Positions 1 through 9,177 of a DNA stretch of 52,458 bases are shown here, one piece after another. A model generated the notes under the pieces. It was not told the DNA's origin and made no database searches. It saw only the letters and a list, made by a program, of their open reading frames with translations. The stretch's first letter is position 1; each line of letters starts with the position of its first letter. The translations under genes were made by a program, and so were the position numbers. The stretch comes from Pseudobacteriovorax antillogorgiicola. Lineage in GTDB: Bacteria > Bdellovibrionota_B > Oligoflexia > Oligoflexales > CAIYRB01. The stretch lies in contig CAMAXT010000009.1 of assembly GCA_945862295.1 (NCBI GenBank), forward strand, positions 1 to 52,458. Direction: 5' to 3'.

Positions 1-215
1 TCTTGCACCAAGTCAGATTTCTATAATGCAAACATGTACACGAAGCAATGAAACGTATTTTAGTTACCGGCGGGAAGGTAAGAACGTCGGGTCTAATATT
101 AGCTGGATTGCACTTACTTAGTATGCAGTCGCAGCATCATTACGTAAAGAGCTGCACGGTACGATTCAAGCCCAAGACCAAAGATCACGCCTTGCGCGTG
201 CGGAGCAGTGTATGA
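1..215 (+). other. possible gene tail plus aborted SDR/epimerase-like start
   Basis: A frame open from base 1 ends with TGA at 49-51. An ATG at 48-50 overlaps that stop in the ATGA arrangement typical of coupled genes. The second frame begins MKRILVTGG, which resembles the N-terminus of NAD-dependent epimerases/SDR proteins, but the similarity stops after about ten residues and the frame ends near 215, inside the antisense 3' part of aroQ. It may be the end of a plus-strand operon followed by a truncated gene remnant, or coincidence. Only the sequence to the left of the window can decide. Confidence 0.2.
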
Positions 216-590
216 GCGATGTCTGAAAGGCTCACGAGCCGCAATATTTGAAATATGCGCTTCGATATAAGGTACCTTCGTTGCACGAAGACGGTCAGCG
301 ATTGCTATCGAGGTATGGGTCCAAGCTCCAGAATTGATAATCAAACCAGAAAATGTCTTCGATAGAAACGACAAGAACTCAGCCTCGTTATTCGACTGAA
401 AGAATTCGAGACTGAAACTTTCCGTTTTGAAATGAGTCGATAGGTTCAACAAGTCTTTACGCAGGCACACTTCAATCGATGCTAATGTCAAATTTCCGTA
501 AATATCAATTTCTCGTTGCCCTAATAGGTCTAAATTTACACCCTGGGCAACACCGATAATTTTTTTTTGTTTGGTTTTTACTTTAGTCAT
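114..590 (-). CDS. aroQ: type II 3-dehydroquinate dehydratase
   Basis: Dehydrates 3-dehydroquinate to 3-dehydroshikimate in the cytosolic shikimate pathway. The hallmarks of the small dodecameric type II family are visible in order: GVNLDLLGQRE near residues 17-27, the catalytic tyrosine in IYG (about Tyr31), QSNNEAEF, INSGAWTHTS, and EAHISN followed by REPFRHRSY. The frame could open at 635, but that would run 53 bases into the upstream TPR gene. ATG at 590 gives a 158-residue protein close to the usual 145-155 and overlaps the upstream stop by only 8 bases (ATGACTAA), so I chose it. It is the last gene of the pilus-containing minus-strand run and is probably coupled to the TPR gene. The usual proline in INPGAY is serine here. 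Confidence 0.93.
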   Translation of the reverse strand: MTKVKTKQKKIIGVAQGVNLDLLGQREIDIYGNLTLASIEVCLRKDLLNLSTHFKTESFSLEFFQSNNEAEFLSFLSKTFSGLIINSGAWTHTSIAIADRLRATKVPYIEAHISNIAAREPFRHRSYTAPHAQGVIFGLGLESYRAALYVMMLRLHTK

Positions 591-1578
591 ACAGGCGGCC
601 GAGAATATCATTAAAAAATTTGATCTGACGATCAATTATTTCGATTGTTTCCATCTTGTCTACCAATGCAGGATCGACAGTAAGATCCACATCTTTTTGC
701 TCTTTGTCTAACCGTGCCATCTCTGAAACTTTCCGCTTTAAGAGATCGTTTCCGGGCGCCATCCGCAGCAAGCGCCGGTAGATATTCAATGCTTTACTAT
801 AATGGCCCTGTTTTTCGTAAATTTCAGCCAAAGTAGTGGAATCAAGCTCGATGCCGTCGATGCCTTTACCGCGGCCAGAACTGGCGCCGTCGCCGGGACG
901 AAAAATTTCACCTAAAGAAACGACATGAAATCCTTCAAGATCAGTTGTCTTTGCAGGATCATCAGTGAAATATTCTGATTTTGTCACTTTTGGAAGGTTA
1001 TACTCATCAGATGCTTCTTGAAACACGACAGCAGCTGCGCTGCTAGTCTCTGTTTCACTGCGCTCAGACATTTCTGGCAAACTGAGCTCGATTTCGCGGT
1101 CGCTATATTCTCGCAAAACGTTCGCTCGTGCCTTATCAAACCCCGAAACTTCCATAATGTCGCCCAAAGAGCGCGTCTCGGGATCAAGCATTTGCTGGAG
1201 TTTCAAATTGCTGAAAAGTGAGCGCGCTAAGTACTCCTGGCGCACCAGCACCGCTATCCGAAATTGCAATTTCTGAGCTAAAACATTGTCTTTTAAAGAT
1301 AGAGGTGTTTCATCCAATGTCCTAGCAGCTTGAGTGACGTGACCTTTTTGCAAAAGTTCACGGGCTAGAACCACTCTGGCAATGGTAAATGTCGGATGAC
1401 GAGATACTCCAGAAGTCAAAAGCTCTAAGCATTCATCATGCAAACGGTGCGACCGCAAAATATCAGCGACTGGGAGAAAGGCACGGCCCTCTGGATCCAA
1501 TTCAAAACGCTTCACAACTTCCTTCTCAGTACGAGAAAGTTGCAAATTATTTAAAATGGCGAGCCAGGAACTAATCAT
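583..1578 (-). CDS. TPR-repeat protein linked to pilus operon
   Basis: A 331-residue protein without signal peptide or membrane segment, presumably cytosolic. Residues about 35-90 form two helical TPR-like units (ADILRSHRLHDECLELL, then ARELLQKGHVTQAARTL). A better TPR pair lies near the C-terminus (LAEIYEKQGHYSKALNIYRRLL followed by a second helix pair). The middle is polar and probably disordered. It starts 39 bases after the pilQ stop on the same strand and its end overlaps aroQ by 8 bases, so it is probably co-transcribed with both. The context suggests a scaffold for pilus assembly or regulation, but nothing in the sequence proves that. No enzyme motif was seen. Confidence 0.75.
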   Translation of the reverse strand: MISSWLAILNNLQLSRTEKEVVKRFELDPEGRAFLPVADILRSHRLHDECLELLTSGVSRHPTFTIARVVLARELLQKGHVTQAARTLDETPLSLKDNVLAQKLQFRIAVLVRQEYLARSLFSNLKLQQMLDPETRSLGDIMEVSGFDKARANVLREYSDREIELSLPEMSERSETETSSAAAVVFQEASDEYNLPKVTKSEYFTDDPAKTTDLEGFHVVSLGEIFRPGDGASSGRGKGIDGIELDSTTLAEIYEKQGHYSKALNIYRRLLRMAPGNDLLKRKVSEMARLDKEQKDVDLTVDPALVDKMETIEIIDRQIKFFNDILGRLYD

Positions 1579-1617
1579 GTGGTCTCACTAAGATGGATCG
1601 ATAGCAAGTATTCAGGG

Positions 1618-4600
1618 TTATTGTTCTGTTTCTTCTTGCTGCTGGGTATTCTGGTTTTGGTTACTACCCTGGTTAACATTTTGATTGCTGTTCTGATTCG
1701 TGCCCTGATTAACATTCTGATTTGCGGCATTGTTGCCTTGGCTGTTGTTGTTATTGCTTTGGTTTGAGCCTTGATTACTAAACTGGCCGTCCACTTGGTT
1801 ATTATTGGCATTCTGATTTTGAGCGTTGTTGCCAAAGCTTTCGCTTTGATTTTGGTTTTGATTATTTGTATTAAAATTATTGCCGTTCTGGGTATTGAGA
1901 TTATTTCCCGCATTCAGTGAAACTGATACTGGATCGCCGCCGCCGCTCGCACCTTTGCCAATCGACGGTAAAATTGTCGGCGTTACCATGATTAACAGCT
2001 CTCTCTTACTAATTGACGACGATGATGATCGAAACAATGCTCCAATAATAGGAATCTTCGAGAAGAATGGTACGCCAGTCTGGCTTTTTTTGACATCAGA
2101 GTTGTAGACGCCAGCGATCACTGCTGTTTCACCGCTTCTACGAAGCAGCTTCGTCTGAACAGTTTTATGGACTTTCGCGGCATCAGCAGCTGGCGAAGAT
2201 GGTTCAGTAGGGTCCTCACTCTTAATATATAAACTCATTTGGACGGCACCATCCCCAGTGATTTGCGGTGTTACTTTCAACTCCAGGTCGTACGGAATTG
2301 GAGGGCGGGACTGACCTTGCTCATTGAAACCAGATGGAGGCAAAAAGTCTACTCTGCCAGCAACAATACTAGCCTCGGTGTTGTCATCAACAGTGATGTC
2401 ATTGGATTGTAAAATTTCTGTCGTTCCGATTGCTTCCTCAAGGCTGAGTGCCAAATCCAGAGCCATCGTGTTGTTGATACTTCCTAAAAGAAACTGCATA
2501 TTGCCCCGAGCAGGTGCGGTGCCGCCCGCGTCAACCGTATAGCGTGAAAGCATGTAATTTGGAAATACAAGGTTTCCGAATCCTAAGCCTCGCCCCTGAT
2601 CCAAATTAAAAGGTGTGCCCCAGCTAATGCCAATGCGATCAAAATTGGTCTTAATAATCTCAACAATACGTGAGGCAATTTTGACTTGGGGCGTTTCCAA
2701 ATCCAGTCGGTCAAGTAGTGACTTAGCAACTGCAAGAAGCTCTGGAACAGCATTTACTATTACTGAATTTGAGCGAATATCAGTTTGAATGTTTATCCTT
2801 GTGTCACCAGATGCTGCAGCTGTTAGCATTGGTCCGATCGTCGCCGCCACCAAAGCGGCCTTAGCATAGGACAACCGGTGCACCAAAATCTTAGTTGGGC
2901 GAATTCTAAGTTCAGAAGTGCGGCGCTCTTCAATCGCTCTATTTTCGGCCGCAATAGCTGCTAGACTATCGATCTTCACAATATTAGGACCGATTTCAAC
3001 CATCCCGAGAGAATGACTAGATAACAATGCCTTCAAGGCGTCATTAAAGGGAATGTCCGCCAAACTAATATGAATGGGAAGGTTCTCAACGGCCGGTGCG
3101 TAAACGAAGTTGACCCCACTTTCTTCACTTAAAACACGAATAACTTCTCTAAGTGGTGCCCCGCGGAAATCTAGACGAATTTTTCTCCCGCCAGCTGATC
3201 CTTCGGCTGGATTCTCATCATCACTGCCCTCCGTTTCGGGACCTGCCAAATCGGGATTGGAGTCGATCGCCGGTTCCCCAGCAGCCACACCTTCAGTGGT
3301 GTTAGTCACTGCAGTATTGTTAACAGGTAGCAAAGCATTACCAGTGTTGGTGTTATTGATGGTCGTATTTGCAGCATTGCCAGTATTCGTTGGAAACGCA
3401 TTATTCGCTGCGTTGTTTCCAAAGTTATTAGCGCCAGTATTACCAAAACTGTTGCCGCCAGTGTTGTTACCCTGGGCATTTTCTTGTCCGAGAAAATCTT
3501 CTTCGCCTTCGTCGGCAGGCGCTTCATCACCTTCAAAATCACCAGTGTTGGCATTCTGATTTCCGCCCAATGAGCCATTTTCGATATTGCTATTGGCCGC
3601 TACGTTGCCACCTTGGCCAGCGTTCTGTCCTGTTTCCCCGCCTTCTTCTTCCTCTTCTTCTTCAAAGTCGTCTTGGGCTACGGCGTTAACAGACATTTGT
3701 GTGACGATAAAGCCCGCGACGAACAGCGCTGGGTTCCCATGAGCGTGGTCGAGTTTAACGTCAAACTTATTGATGTCTTCCTCGGACCCTTCTCCATCAT
3801 CTTCAAATTCGTTTAAAGAATCTTCATCAAGTTCTTCGCCAGTATTCTCTTCAGCAGGCTCTGTTGGAGCCGCATTTAGCTCCTCGTCGCTGAAATTATT
3901 TGTGCCTTGTTGGGTAGCATTTACTGGCGCTTCGCCGCCGAAATCAAAGTCGTCAGTGCCCTGTTGACTTTGGCCTTCGTCAGCAAAGTCGTCTTCCGCA
4001 TTTCCTGCGTTGCCTTCGTTAGTGAGATTTGCCTGCTGATTGCCAAATTCAGTATTTTGAATATTTTCAGCCTGAACATCATCAGTGACGACCTCACTGT
4101 TAATGCTTTCATTGCCGACGCTGGTATTAGTAAAGTCAGAAGGTAGCTCGCTATCGGTCGGTGTCAAACCATTAGAAACCGGCAGTGCTCCAGTGTTTAC
4201 TGGCTCGCCCGCATCACTGGGAACTTCGCCTAATGCTTCTTTTCCTGGATTGTTAACGAACGCCTTAGCAATCTTAAGACCCTCAGGAATTTCACTATCC
4301 GTATCAAGTTCAGGCATGATATTGGCGTTTGCTAATACCTCCGCCTTTGCAATCGGGGCTGAGCCAATCGCAGCATTGCCAAAATAATGATCTGGAATCG
4401 GGAATGTCAGTAAGATATTGCCATATTTACTGTACATGCGAGGCCGAACTGCATCGCGCATGGTAATAATGACATCAACACTGTTTTCAATCTCATCAGC
4501 ACGCATACGAACGAATGCAACAGGTGAGCGAAACTGGCTTGCATCAATATCGCGTCTTACTTTATGACGCAGACGAGTATTGAAAAACCGTAATACTAAT

Positions 4601-5337
4601 TCTGGTTGATCAGATTTGTTACGCTCTTGAAACAAATTGTAGCGGGGGCTACCTCGGGTAACTATTTCAATTCGCACCAAACTGTCACGCTCTAAATAGT
4701 CGTAGCCGACCCAAAAAAGTTGAGCAAACACTGGTTCTGCGTCTTGCTTTATAAGTGGAGCACCGGAGATGACAGGGGCAACTGAGGCTTCCGTCGCAGG
4801 TGGCGGGGGAGCAACAGGTTCTTCGACTACCTGCACGGGAACTTCAGGCACAGGCGCTGGTTCTTGATCAAGGACCGGCTCTTCAGCATAGATTTGTTCC
4901 GTTGGCTGATTAGCGACGTTTTGAAGTGGAGGATTTTCAGGTACGTTTTCTTCCGGCTCTGCATTTTGCAGGGGTGGATTTTCGTTAACAACCTGGTTTT
5001 TCTTGTTATTCTTATTGTTGTTTGCTTTTTGTTGCTGGCTATTTAAGTTGTTCCAATCATCGTCATAGCCGTCTTCTGCAATTGGTGTTTCTTCCGCTAC
5101 TTCATTACCATTTGCTTCAGCGTTTGCATTGGGATTGGCATTGCCGTCTTGATTTTTAGCATTCACATTGCCGCTAGCCGCTTGGTTTTTGGAATTGCCT
5201 CCCTCTAGACCGACGTTATCATCAATCTGAATCGGCTCTTCTACCTCGGATTGCGGTTGATCGCTAGAGCATCCAAACTGCATTAGCAGTACAAGAAGAA
5301 GTGGAGCTAAAGAAATTTTTGTATGCATCACGAACAT
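1618..5337 (-). CDS. pilQ: type IV pilus secretin PilQ, very long form
   Basis: Outer-membrane secretin through which the type IV pilus passes. Order of parts: lipoprotein-type signal (hydrophobic stretch ending FGC, Cys23); Asn/Pro/Glu-rich linker; AMIN domain about 205-315 (peptidoglycan binding in PilQ proteins); acidic low-complexity linker about 340-530; a second hydrophobic stretch about 535-555 ending AVAQDD; Asn/Gly-rich linker; STN domain about 717-795; secretin N domain about 812-882; secretin pore domain about 885-1125 with the conserved end VPFFSKIPIIGALF; and an Asn/Gln-rich tail of about 100 residues. At 1239 residues it is far longer than typical PilQ (about 700-900). GGGAG upstream supports the first ATG. 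It follows pilP by 31 bases. Confidence 0.93.
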   Translation of the reverse strand: MFVMHTKISLAPLLLVLLMQFGCSSDQPQSEVEEPIQIDDNVGLEGGNSKNQAASGNVNAKNQDGNANPNANAEANGNEVAEETPIAEDGYDDDWNNLNSQQQKANNNKNNKKNQVVNENPPLQNAEPEENVPENPPLQNVANQPTEQIYAEEPVLDQEPAPVPEVPVQVVEEPVAPPPPATEASVAPVISGAPLIKQDAEPVFAQLFWVGYDYLERDSLVRIEIVTRGSPRYNLFQERNKSDQPELVLRFFNTRLRHKVRRDIDASQFRSPVAFVRMRADEIENSVDVIITMRDAVRPRMYSKYGNILLTFPIPDHYFGNAAIGSAPIAKAEVLANANIMPELDTDSEIPEGLKIAKAFVNNPGKEALGEVPSDAGEPVNTGALPVSNGLTPTDSELPSDFTNTSVGNESINSEVVTDDVQAENIQNTEFGNQQANLTNEGNAGNAEDDFADEGQSQQGTDDFDFGGEAPVNATQQGTNNFSDEELNAAPTEPAEENTGEELDEDSLNEFEDDGEGSEEDINKFDVKLDHAHGNPALFVAGFIVTQMSVNAVAQDDFEEEEEEEGGETGQNAGQGGNVAANSNIENGSLGGNQNANTGDFEGDEAPADEGEEDFLGQENAQGNNTGGNSFGNTGANNFGNNAANNAFPTNTGNAANTTINNTNTGNALLPVNNTAVTNTTEGVAAGEPAIDSNPDLAGPETEGSDDENPAEGSAGGRKIRLDFRGAPLREVIRVLSEESGVNFVYAPAVENLPIHISLADIPFNDALKALLSSHSLGMVEIGPNIVKIDSLAAIAAENRAIEERRTSELRIRPTKILVHRLSYAKAALVAATIGPMLTAAASGDTRINIQTDIRSNSVIVNAVPELLAVAKSLLDRLDLETPQVKIASRIVEIIKTNFDRIGISWGTPFNLDQGRGLGFGNLVFPNYMLSRYTVDAGGTAPARGNMQFLLGSINNTMALDLALSLEEAIGTTEILQSNDITVDDNTEASIVAGRVDFLPPSGFNEQGQSRPPIPYDLELKVTPQITGDGAVQMSLYIKSEDPTEPSSPAADAAKVHKTVQTKLLRRSGETAVIAGVYNSDVKKSQTGVPFFSKIPIIGALFRSSSSSISKRELLIMVTPTILPSIGKGASGGGDPVSVSLNAGNNLNTQNGNNFNTNNQNQNQSESFGNNAQNQNANNNQVDGQFSNQGSNQSNNNNSQGNNAANQNVNQGTNQNSNQNVNQGSNQNQNTQQQEETEQ

Positions 5338-5368
5338 CGAATACTCCCGATCCTGTTAGAGCAAGCAC

Positions 5369-6535
5369 TCAAGATTTAGGTGCCGGAAAATATGGACTCT
5401 GAACTGCAGGTCCAGTTGGGTTTGGTGGCGGTGCAGTGCCATTCATTGAATTTGGCAATGTATCACCTGCTACTGGCGCAATTCCCGTGATATTGGGATC
5501 AGCAATGGGCGGAACAGGTCTAGCTGCAGGAACCGTTGGTGCGACTGGAAGAATAGCGGCGGCCGTAGGCGGCGATGCTGCACCATTTGGCAGTGGTACA
5601 GATAGTGCCGGATTAGTTCTTAGCAGCAAACCACTGGACTGATTAACTCCTGCTCTCGGCGCTAAAGACGGTGCCTGACCCTGACCTTGAGGACCGCCAA
5701 TAACAGGAACGGCTTGAGTTTCACCCTCAAGAATAACTTCCGTTTTTGCTTCTCCCGGCGTGAATCTAATCTTTCCAGGAGTCGAAGAAGGATCTCTTAT
5801 CCCCATCAGCATCTGGATATCTTCATACTGGCGTGTGCCGTCTACAGCGAGTTTAAATTCACGTATAGTTAGGAACGAATCACCAATAGCTAGGATTTTT
5901 CCTGCTCGGTTACCAACAGAATCACCATTACGAACTATAATACCGGCCTCGTTTGAGCCCTCTGCACCTTGAGGAGTCAAAATTAAGGCCTTGCGCTCGC
6001 CCGATCTCAGCTGCCAAATACCAACAAGTCTCAGAACTCTAATCTCATGTCTCTGCAAAGGACTGACAATAGGAACTTCTAGGCCGCTTATTGCTGCAGC
6101 AGCAGCTGATTCACGCGCCAAAAGTGGCGCAACAAATGGGTCTGGCTTGCCAAACGCGGCATAGTGATACTCTGTTGGCGGCTCGACGACATCTTCGACT
6201 CGCAAGCCTTTAGTAACCTCTTGCGCTACACTTTTCATATTGTCGTTATAGCTATCCCAAACGGGACCTATTTGTTCGGCTTCTGCTTCTGTGGGCTCTT
6301 TAACTTCGGCGGACTCTTCCTCTTGTTCTCCTTCCATTGCAGCAGGATCTTCAGGCGCATCTTCGGACGTGCCAACTTCGACACCAGGTTCACTATCTTC
6401 AATTGCTGCTGCGATATCTCCAGCAGGTTCTTCAATCTCATCTTGTGCAAAAAGCACACTAGCTGACATCAAAATGCCGAAACTAACCCATAGTTTGGTT
6501 GCACTCGATTTTGAAATTTTCAGATTTGAAACCAT
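5369..6535 (-). CDS. pilP: type IV pilus assembly lipoprotein-like PilP
   Basis: Inner-membrane/periplasmic partner that links the PilN-PilO dimer to the PilQ secretin. An N-terminal signal segment (residues about 15-30, ending LFAQDE) is followed by a roughly 90-residue Glu/Ala-rich linker, then the PilP beta domain at about 125-255. Recognisable there are the GKPDPFVAPL entry, a LRLVGIW strand, ALILTPQG, and VRNGDSVGNRAGKI. A Pro/Ala-rich tail of about 130 residues ends the protein. It lacks an obvious lipobox cysteine, unlike many PilP lipoproteins. At 388 residues it is about twice the usual length, in line with the expanded PilQ. GAGG just before the ATG supports the start. Confidence 0.9.
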   Translation of the reverse strand: MVSNLKISKSSATKLWVSFGILMSASVLFAQDEIEEPAGDIAAAIEDSEPGVEVGTSEDAPEDPAAMEGEQEEESAEVKEPTEAEAEQIGPVWDSYNDNMKSVAQEVTKGLRVEDVVEPPTEYHYAAFGKPDPFVAPLLARESAAAAAISGLEVPIVSPLQRHEIRVLRLVGIWQLRSGERKALILTPQGAEGSNEAGIIVRNGDSVGNRAGKILAIGDSFLTIREFKLAVDGTRQYEDIQMLMGIRDPSSTPGKIRFTPGEAKTEVILEGETQAVPVIGGPQGQGQAPSLAPRAGVNQSSGLLLRTNPALSVPLPNGAASPPTAAAILPVAPTVPAARPVPPIADPNITGIAPVAGDTLPNSMNGTAPPPNPTGPAVQSPYFPAPKS

Positions 6536-6586
6536 GTGTCCTCATCGAAAAAACCTAGACTCGCTGCCCAAAAATCAGCACCACTC

Positions 6587-7354
6587 TTACGCAGGCGGCT
6601 CAGCAGGAGCTGGTGTGGGAGCTGCGTCCGTTGGTGGCGTATTAACTGCTTCCGGTGGCGGAGTCAGCTCATCCGCCGGAACAACGTCGCAATTTTCCTT
6701 GTTTTCAAATAACTCCGCTTCTTCATCTTTCATGGCACGGAAGACAACGACTTTAAATGTCGCATTGAGAGTCAGATCTCGCCGAGCGTTCTCCGCTGCC
6801 TGAAATGGCGTTATTTCAGGGCCTGCAATCGCTGTAGCAGGCCGTGGTTCAATGACAATGCCCCTGATAAATAGCATGACATCCGAATGAACCATCTTGT
6901 CAAAAAAGCCCGCAATTTGCTGAAACTTTCCAGTTGCAGTGACCGCAATCTCTCTTTCGATGTATTTAAATTCAGCCTCACCTTTTAACTCACAGCTAGG
7001 TTTGAATGAGGTCAAATAAATTCCAGCTTGTTTGGCATTCGTTGCGGTTAGAGACAGTATCGTTTCGATCAGATAGCTTTCTGGCAATCTCTTGGCTGCG
7101 ACTTCTAATTGTCCTTCCGTGAAATCGAGCTCTTCCTCTAGCTTAGGAATATTCGCTTTTGTTTTTCGATCGGCCTCAAACTTCATTCTCGCCGCTTCTT
7201 CACGATTCTGAGCTTCCATAAGTCCGGCTTCTACGCTTTCAACTTCGTCGAAGTAACTGCAAGCACCTGGCGCAATGCCAATGATGAGTGCCATCATCAA
7301 ACGCGCCCAGATTGGGAACGCTCGGTATTTGTCTTTCAATTCATCTAAGCCCAT
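6587..7354 (-). CDS. pilO: type IV pilus inner-membrane protein PilO
   Basis: Forms the PilN-PilO alignment complex in the inner membrane. Visible: short cytoplasmic N-terminus (about 15 residues), one membrane helix (about 16-33, MMALIIGIAPGACSYF), a periplasmic coiled coil (about 40-90, rich in Glu/Ala/Lys), and a ferredoxin-like domain (about 95-200) with the PilO-typical LPES entry and an IAGFFDKM helix. The final 55 residues are Pro/Ala/Glu rich and probably disordered. It follows pilN with a 19-base gap and precedes pilP by about 50 bases. The order M-N-O-P-Q matches the standard pilus alignment operon. Confidence 0.92.
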   Translation of the reverse strand: MGLDELKDKYRAFPIWARLMMALIIGIAPGACSYFDEVESVEAGLMEAQNREEAARMKFEADRKTKANIPKLEEELDFTEGQLEVAAKRLPESYLIETILSLTATNAKQAGIYLTSFKPSCELKGEAEFKYIEREIAVTATGKFQQIAGFFDKMVHSDVMLFIRGIVIEPRPATAIAGPEITPFQAAENARRDLTLNATFKVVVFRAMKDEEAELFENKENCDVVPADELTPPPEAVNTPPTDAAPTPAPAEPPA

Positions 7355-7373
7355 AGTTGCCCATCTTTACTTT

Positions 7374-8084
7374 TTAAAATCTTACTTTGTTTGTATCACT
7401 GCCCTGGCTGACTGTTACTGGCGGCGCTTCGTTTGGAGGCTGCTCGAGGTTAGCGGGAACGCTGCTATCACTTTTATCATTTATAGTTCCGTTCAACTCA
7501 AAACTAGGAAAGGCGTCGACGTCTGGAAAAAAGCTTGCGCCAGATCCGACTGCAGAATTTACCAATTCCAAATTACTGAAGAAGATGTGTGTTCTTAGAT
7601 CAGAATCATCCTTCTCTTGAGTTTCTGTTGATCTGATACCCGTCATGAACTCAGCAAGAAGTAAATTATCGAAACCCTGACCGAGAATTTTAAATGTTTT
7701 TGTATCTGGAGTACCAATTTGTAGTTTGCTAAACCAGATGCCTTCCGGCTTTAGGTTTTGTAAGTGCTCTAATACGATCACTGGTTCAAACTTTGAAATT
7801 TTTGTAACTGTGATTTTTCGCAATGAATCGATCTTTTCGTTGAGAGAATCTTTTTTGGTTTGCAGCGTTGCGAAACGTTTAATTTCTGGCTGAAGAGCTA
7901 ATGTCGATTCCTCTAGTCCTTGGGCACGAATAGCTACCTCGTCGGTCTGTTCCTGAATCTTACCCAAATACCACTGAGACGCGAAAAAACTAGCACAGGC
8001 CACAATCAGCAGGACGGCTGCATCAGCCACCCACCAAAGCTGGTTCTCAAGTTCATCGACGGGCACGAGATTGATCTTTATCAA
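7374..8084 (-). CDS. pilN: type IV pilus inner-membrane protein PilN
   Basis: Bitopic membrane protein whose cytoplasmic N-terminal peptide docks onto PilM. The N-terminus reads MIKINLVP, the canonical PilM-binding motif. A membrane helix follows at about 20-40, then a coiled coil (about 45-90) and a ferredoxin-like domain (about 95-180) with the typical LKPEGIWFSKLQ segment. The start codon is TTG, chosen because it gives the exact conserved N-terminus and is preceded by GAGGG at 7-base spacing. The C-terminal 60 residues are polar and not conserved in my reading. Only 19 bases separate it from pilM. Confidence 0.92.
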   Translation of the reverse strand: MIKINLVPVDELENQLWWVADAAVLLIVACASFFASQWYLGKIQEQTDEVAIRAQGLEESTLALQPEIKRFATLQTKKDSLNEKIDSLRKITVTKISKFEPVIVLEHLQNLKPEGIWFSKLQIGTPDTKTFKILGQGFDNLLLAEFMTGIRSTETQEKDDSDLRTHIFFSNLELVNSAVGSGASFFPDVDAFPSFELNGTINDKSDSSVPANLEQPPNEAPPVTVSQGSDTNKVRF

Positions 8085-8103
8085 GATTTACCCTCTTCAG
8101 ATA

Positions 8104-9165
8104 TCAAGCTGACCTGTCACCAATAGCACGTAGGCCGAGGCCTACCGCTACGCCGTACAGGTGACCCTGTTGCATCAAGGTGTCCATATTAAATTTTTTC
8201 GGATTTACATCAACTCTTTGAAACGGGTTGATCACTTGCACCGGCACTTGTAAAACGGCGGCCAATGCAGCATCCAAACCTAAAACTCGCGCACTACCAC
8301 CAGTAAGGAAAACGCTCGATAGCGCACCTGTCTTTATGTCACCACTCTGGATAAAGTAATCAACAGTTAAATGCACCTCAGACACAAGCTGCTCATTGAT
8401 CTCATTAATGATTGGTCCAATTTCTGGTGGCACGTCTTTGCTACCGAGGCTTGCACCGATCTTTAATAACTCTGCATTCGGCCGGTCGCAGCCGAGGGCA
8501 TCCATTATTTTCCGTGAATACTCTTCTCCCGCAATCGATACATCTCGGGTGTAAACATATTCACCGCGGAACAAAAGTGCCACCTGAGTCACAGTTGCAC
8601 CAACGTTAACAATCGCCGTTAAGGCTTCGACAACACCGTAGTTGTATTCAAACATATTAGAGACTGAAAACACATCACACTCTATGACACCGGCTTTCAT
8701 GCCAACGGTATGCAACATGCCGATATAGTTTTCTACCAATTCTCTTTTTGAACCAACAAGAAGTACCGGCGTTTCTTTTACTTCCGGATTATCTGCAGTC
8801 ATCAGAGCGTAGTCGTAATAAATTTCCGATTGATCGATTTGAAAATGCTGCTGAACATCATAGTAAATTTGTTCTTCTAAAGTATTCTCTGACGCACCGA
8901 TAAGAGCCCTCTTCATCAAAACTGAACTCCCCCCAAGAGAGAGAGCAACACGGCGACCGCGCGGCGATATATTCAAACGTTTCAATAAATTTCGAACCAG
9001 GTCCGCAATAACTTCGGCATTAGCAATATTGCCGTCAACAATTGCGCCAGCTGGCACGAGCTCCATACCCATGCTAAGAAGTTTTTTCTGACCGCCGCCA
9101 GACAGTTCAACAATTTTGACTGCGGACGAGCCAATATCGATGGCAATGAGAGGTCGTTTGAACAT
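8104..9165 (-). CDS. pilM: type IV pilus actin-like ATPase PilM
   Basis: Cytosolic actin-fold protein (FtsA/MreB family) that binds the PilN N-terminal peptide and recruits the pilus alignment complex. Seen: phosphate-1 loop IAIDIGSSAVKIVEL at the N-terminus, the SLGGSSVLMKR segment, a DYALM/VLLVGSKRELVENY module, and the ADP-binding motif VFLTGGSARVLGLDAAL near the C-terminus. A frame start at 9177 (TTG) is possible. ATG at 9165 is preferred because it begins right before the conserved FKRPLIAIDIG and has AGG five bases upstream. It is the first gene of the pilM-N-O-P-Q operon, with its promoter presumably in the divergent gap shared with the beta-synthase gene. Confidence 0.93.
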   Translation of the reverse strand: MFKRPLIAIDIGSSAVKIVELSGGGQKKLLSMGMELVPAGAIVDGNIANAEVIADLVRNLLKRLNISPRGRRVALSLGGSSVLMKRALIGASENTLEEQIYYDVQQHFQIDQSEIYYDYALMTADNPEVKETPVLLVGSKRELVENYIGMLHTVGMKAGVIECDVFSVSNMFEYNYGVVEALTAIVNVGATVTQVALLFRGEYVYTRDVSIAGEEYSRKIMDALGCDRPNAELLKIGASLGSKDVPPEIGPIINEINEQLVSEVHLTVDYFIQSGDIKTGALSSVFLTGGSARVLGLDAALAAVLQVPVQVINPFQRVDVNPKKFNMDTLMQQGHLYGVAVGLGLRAIGDRSA

Positions 9166-9177
9166 CGAGCCTGCCAA

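Noticed and set aside
3110-3559. Long plus-strand open frame antisense to pilQ
   Set aside because: It lies over the Asn/Gly/Glu-rich linker, where codon bias leaves the antisense strand free of stops; Ser/Pro/Ala/Leu-only composition, no family features.
6291-6803. Plus-strand open frame antisense to pilP/pilO
   Set aside because: Ser/Ala/Gly-rich shadow of the Glu/Ala-rich linkers; no ribosome site or recognised domain.
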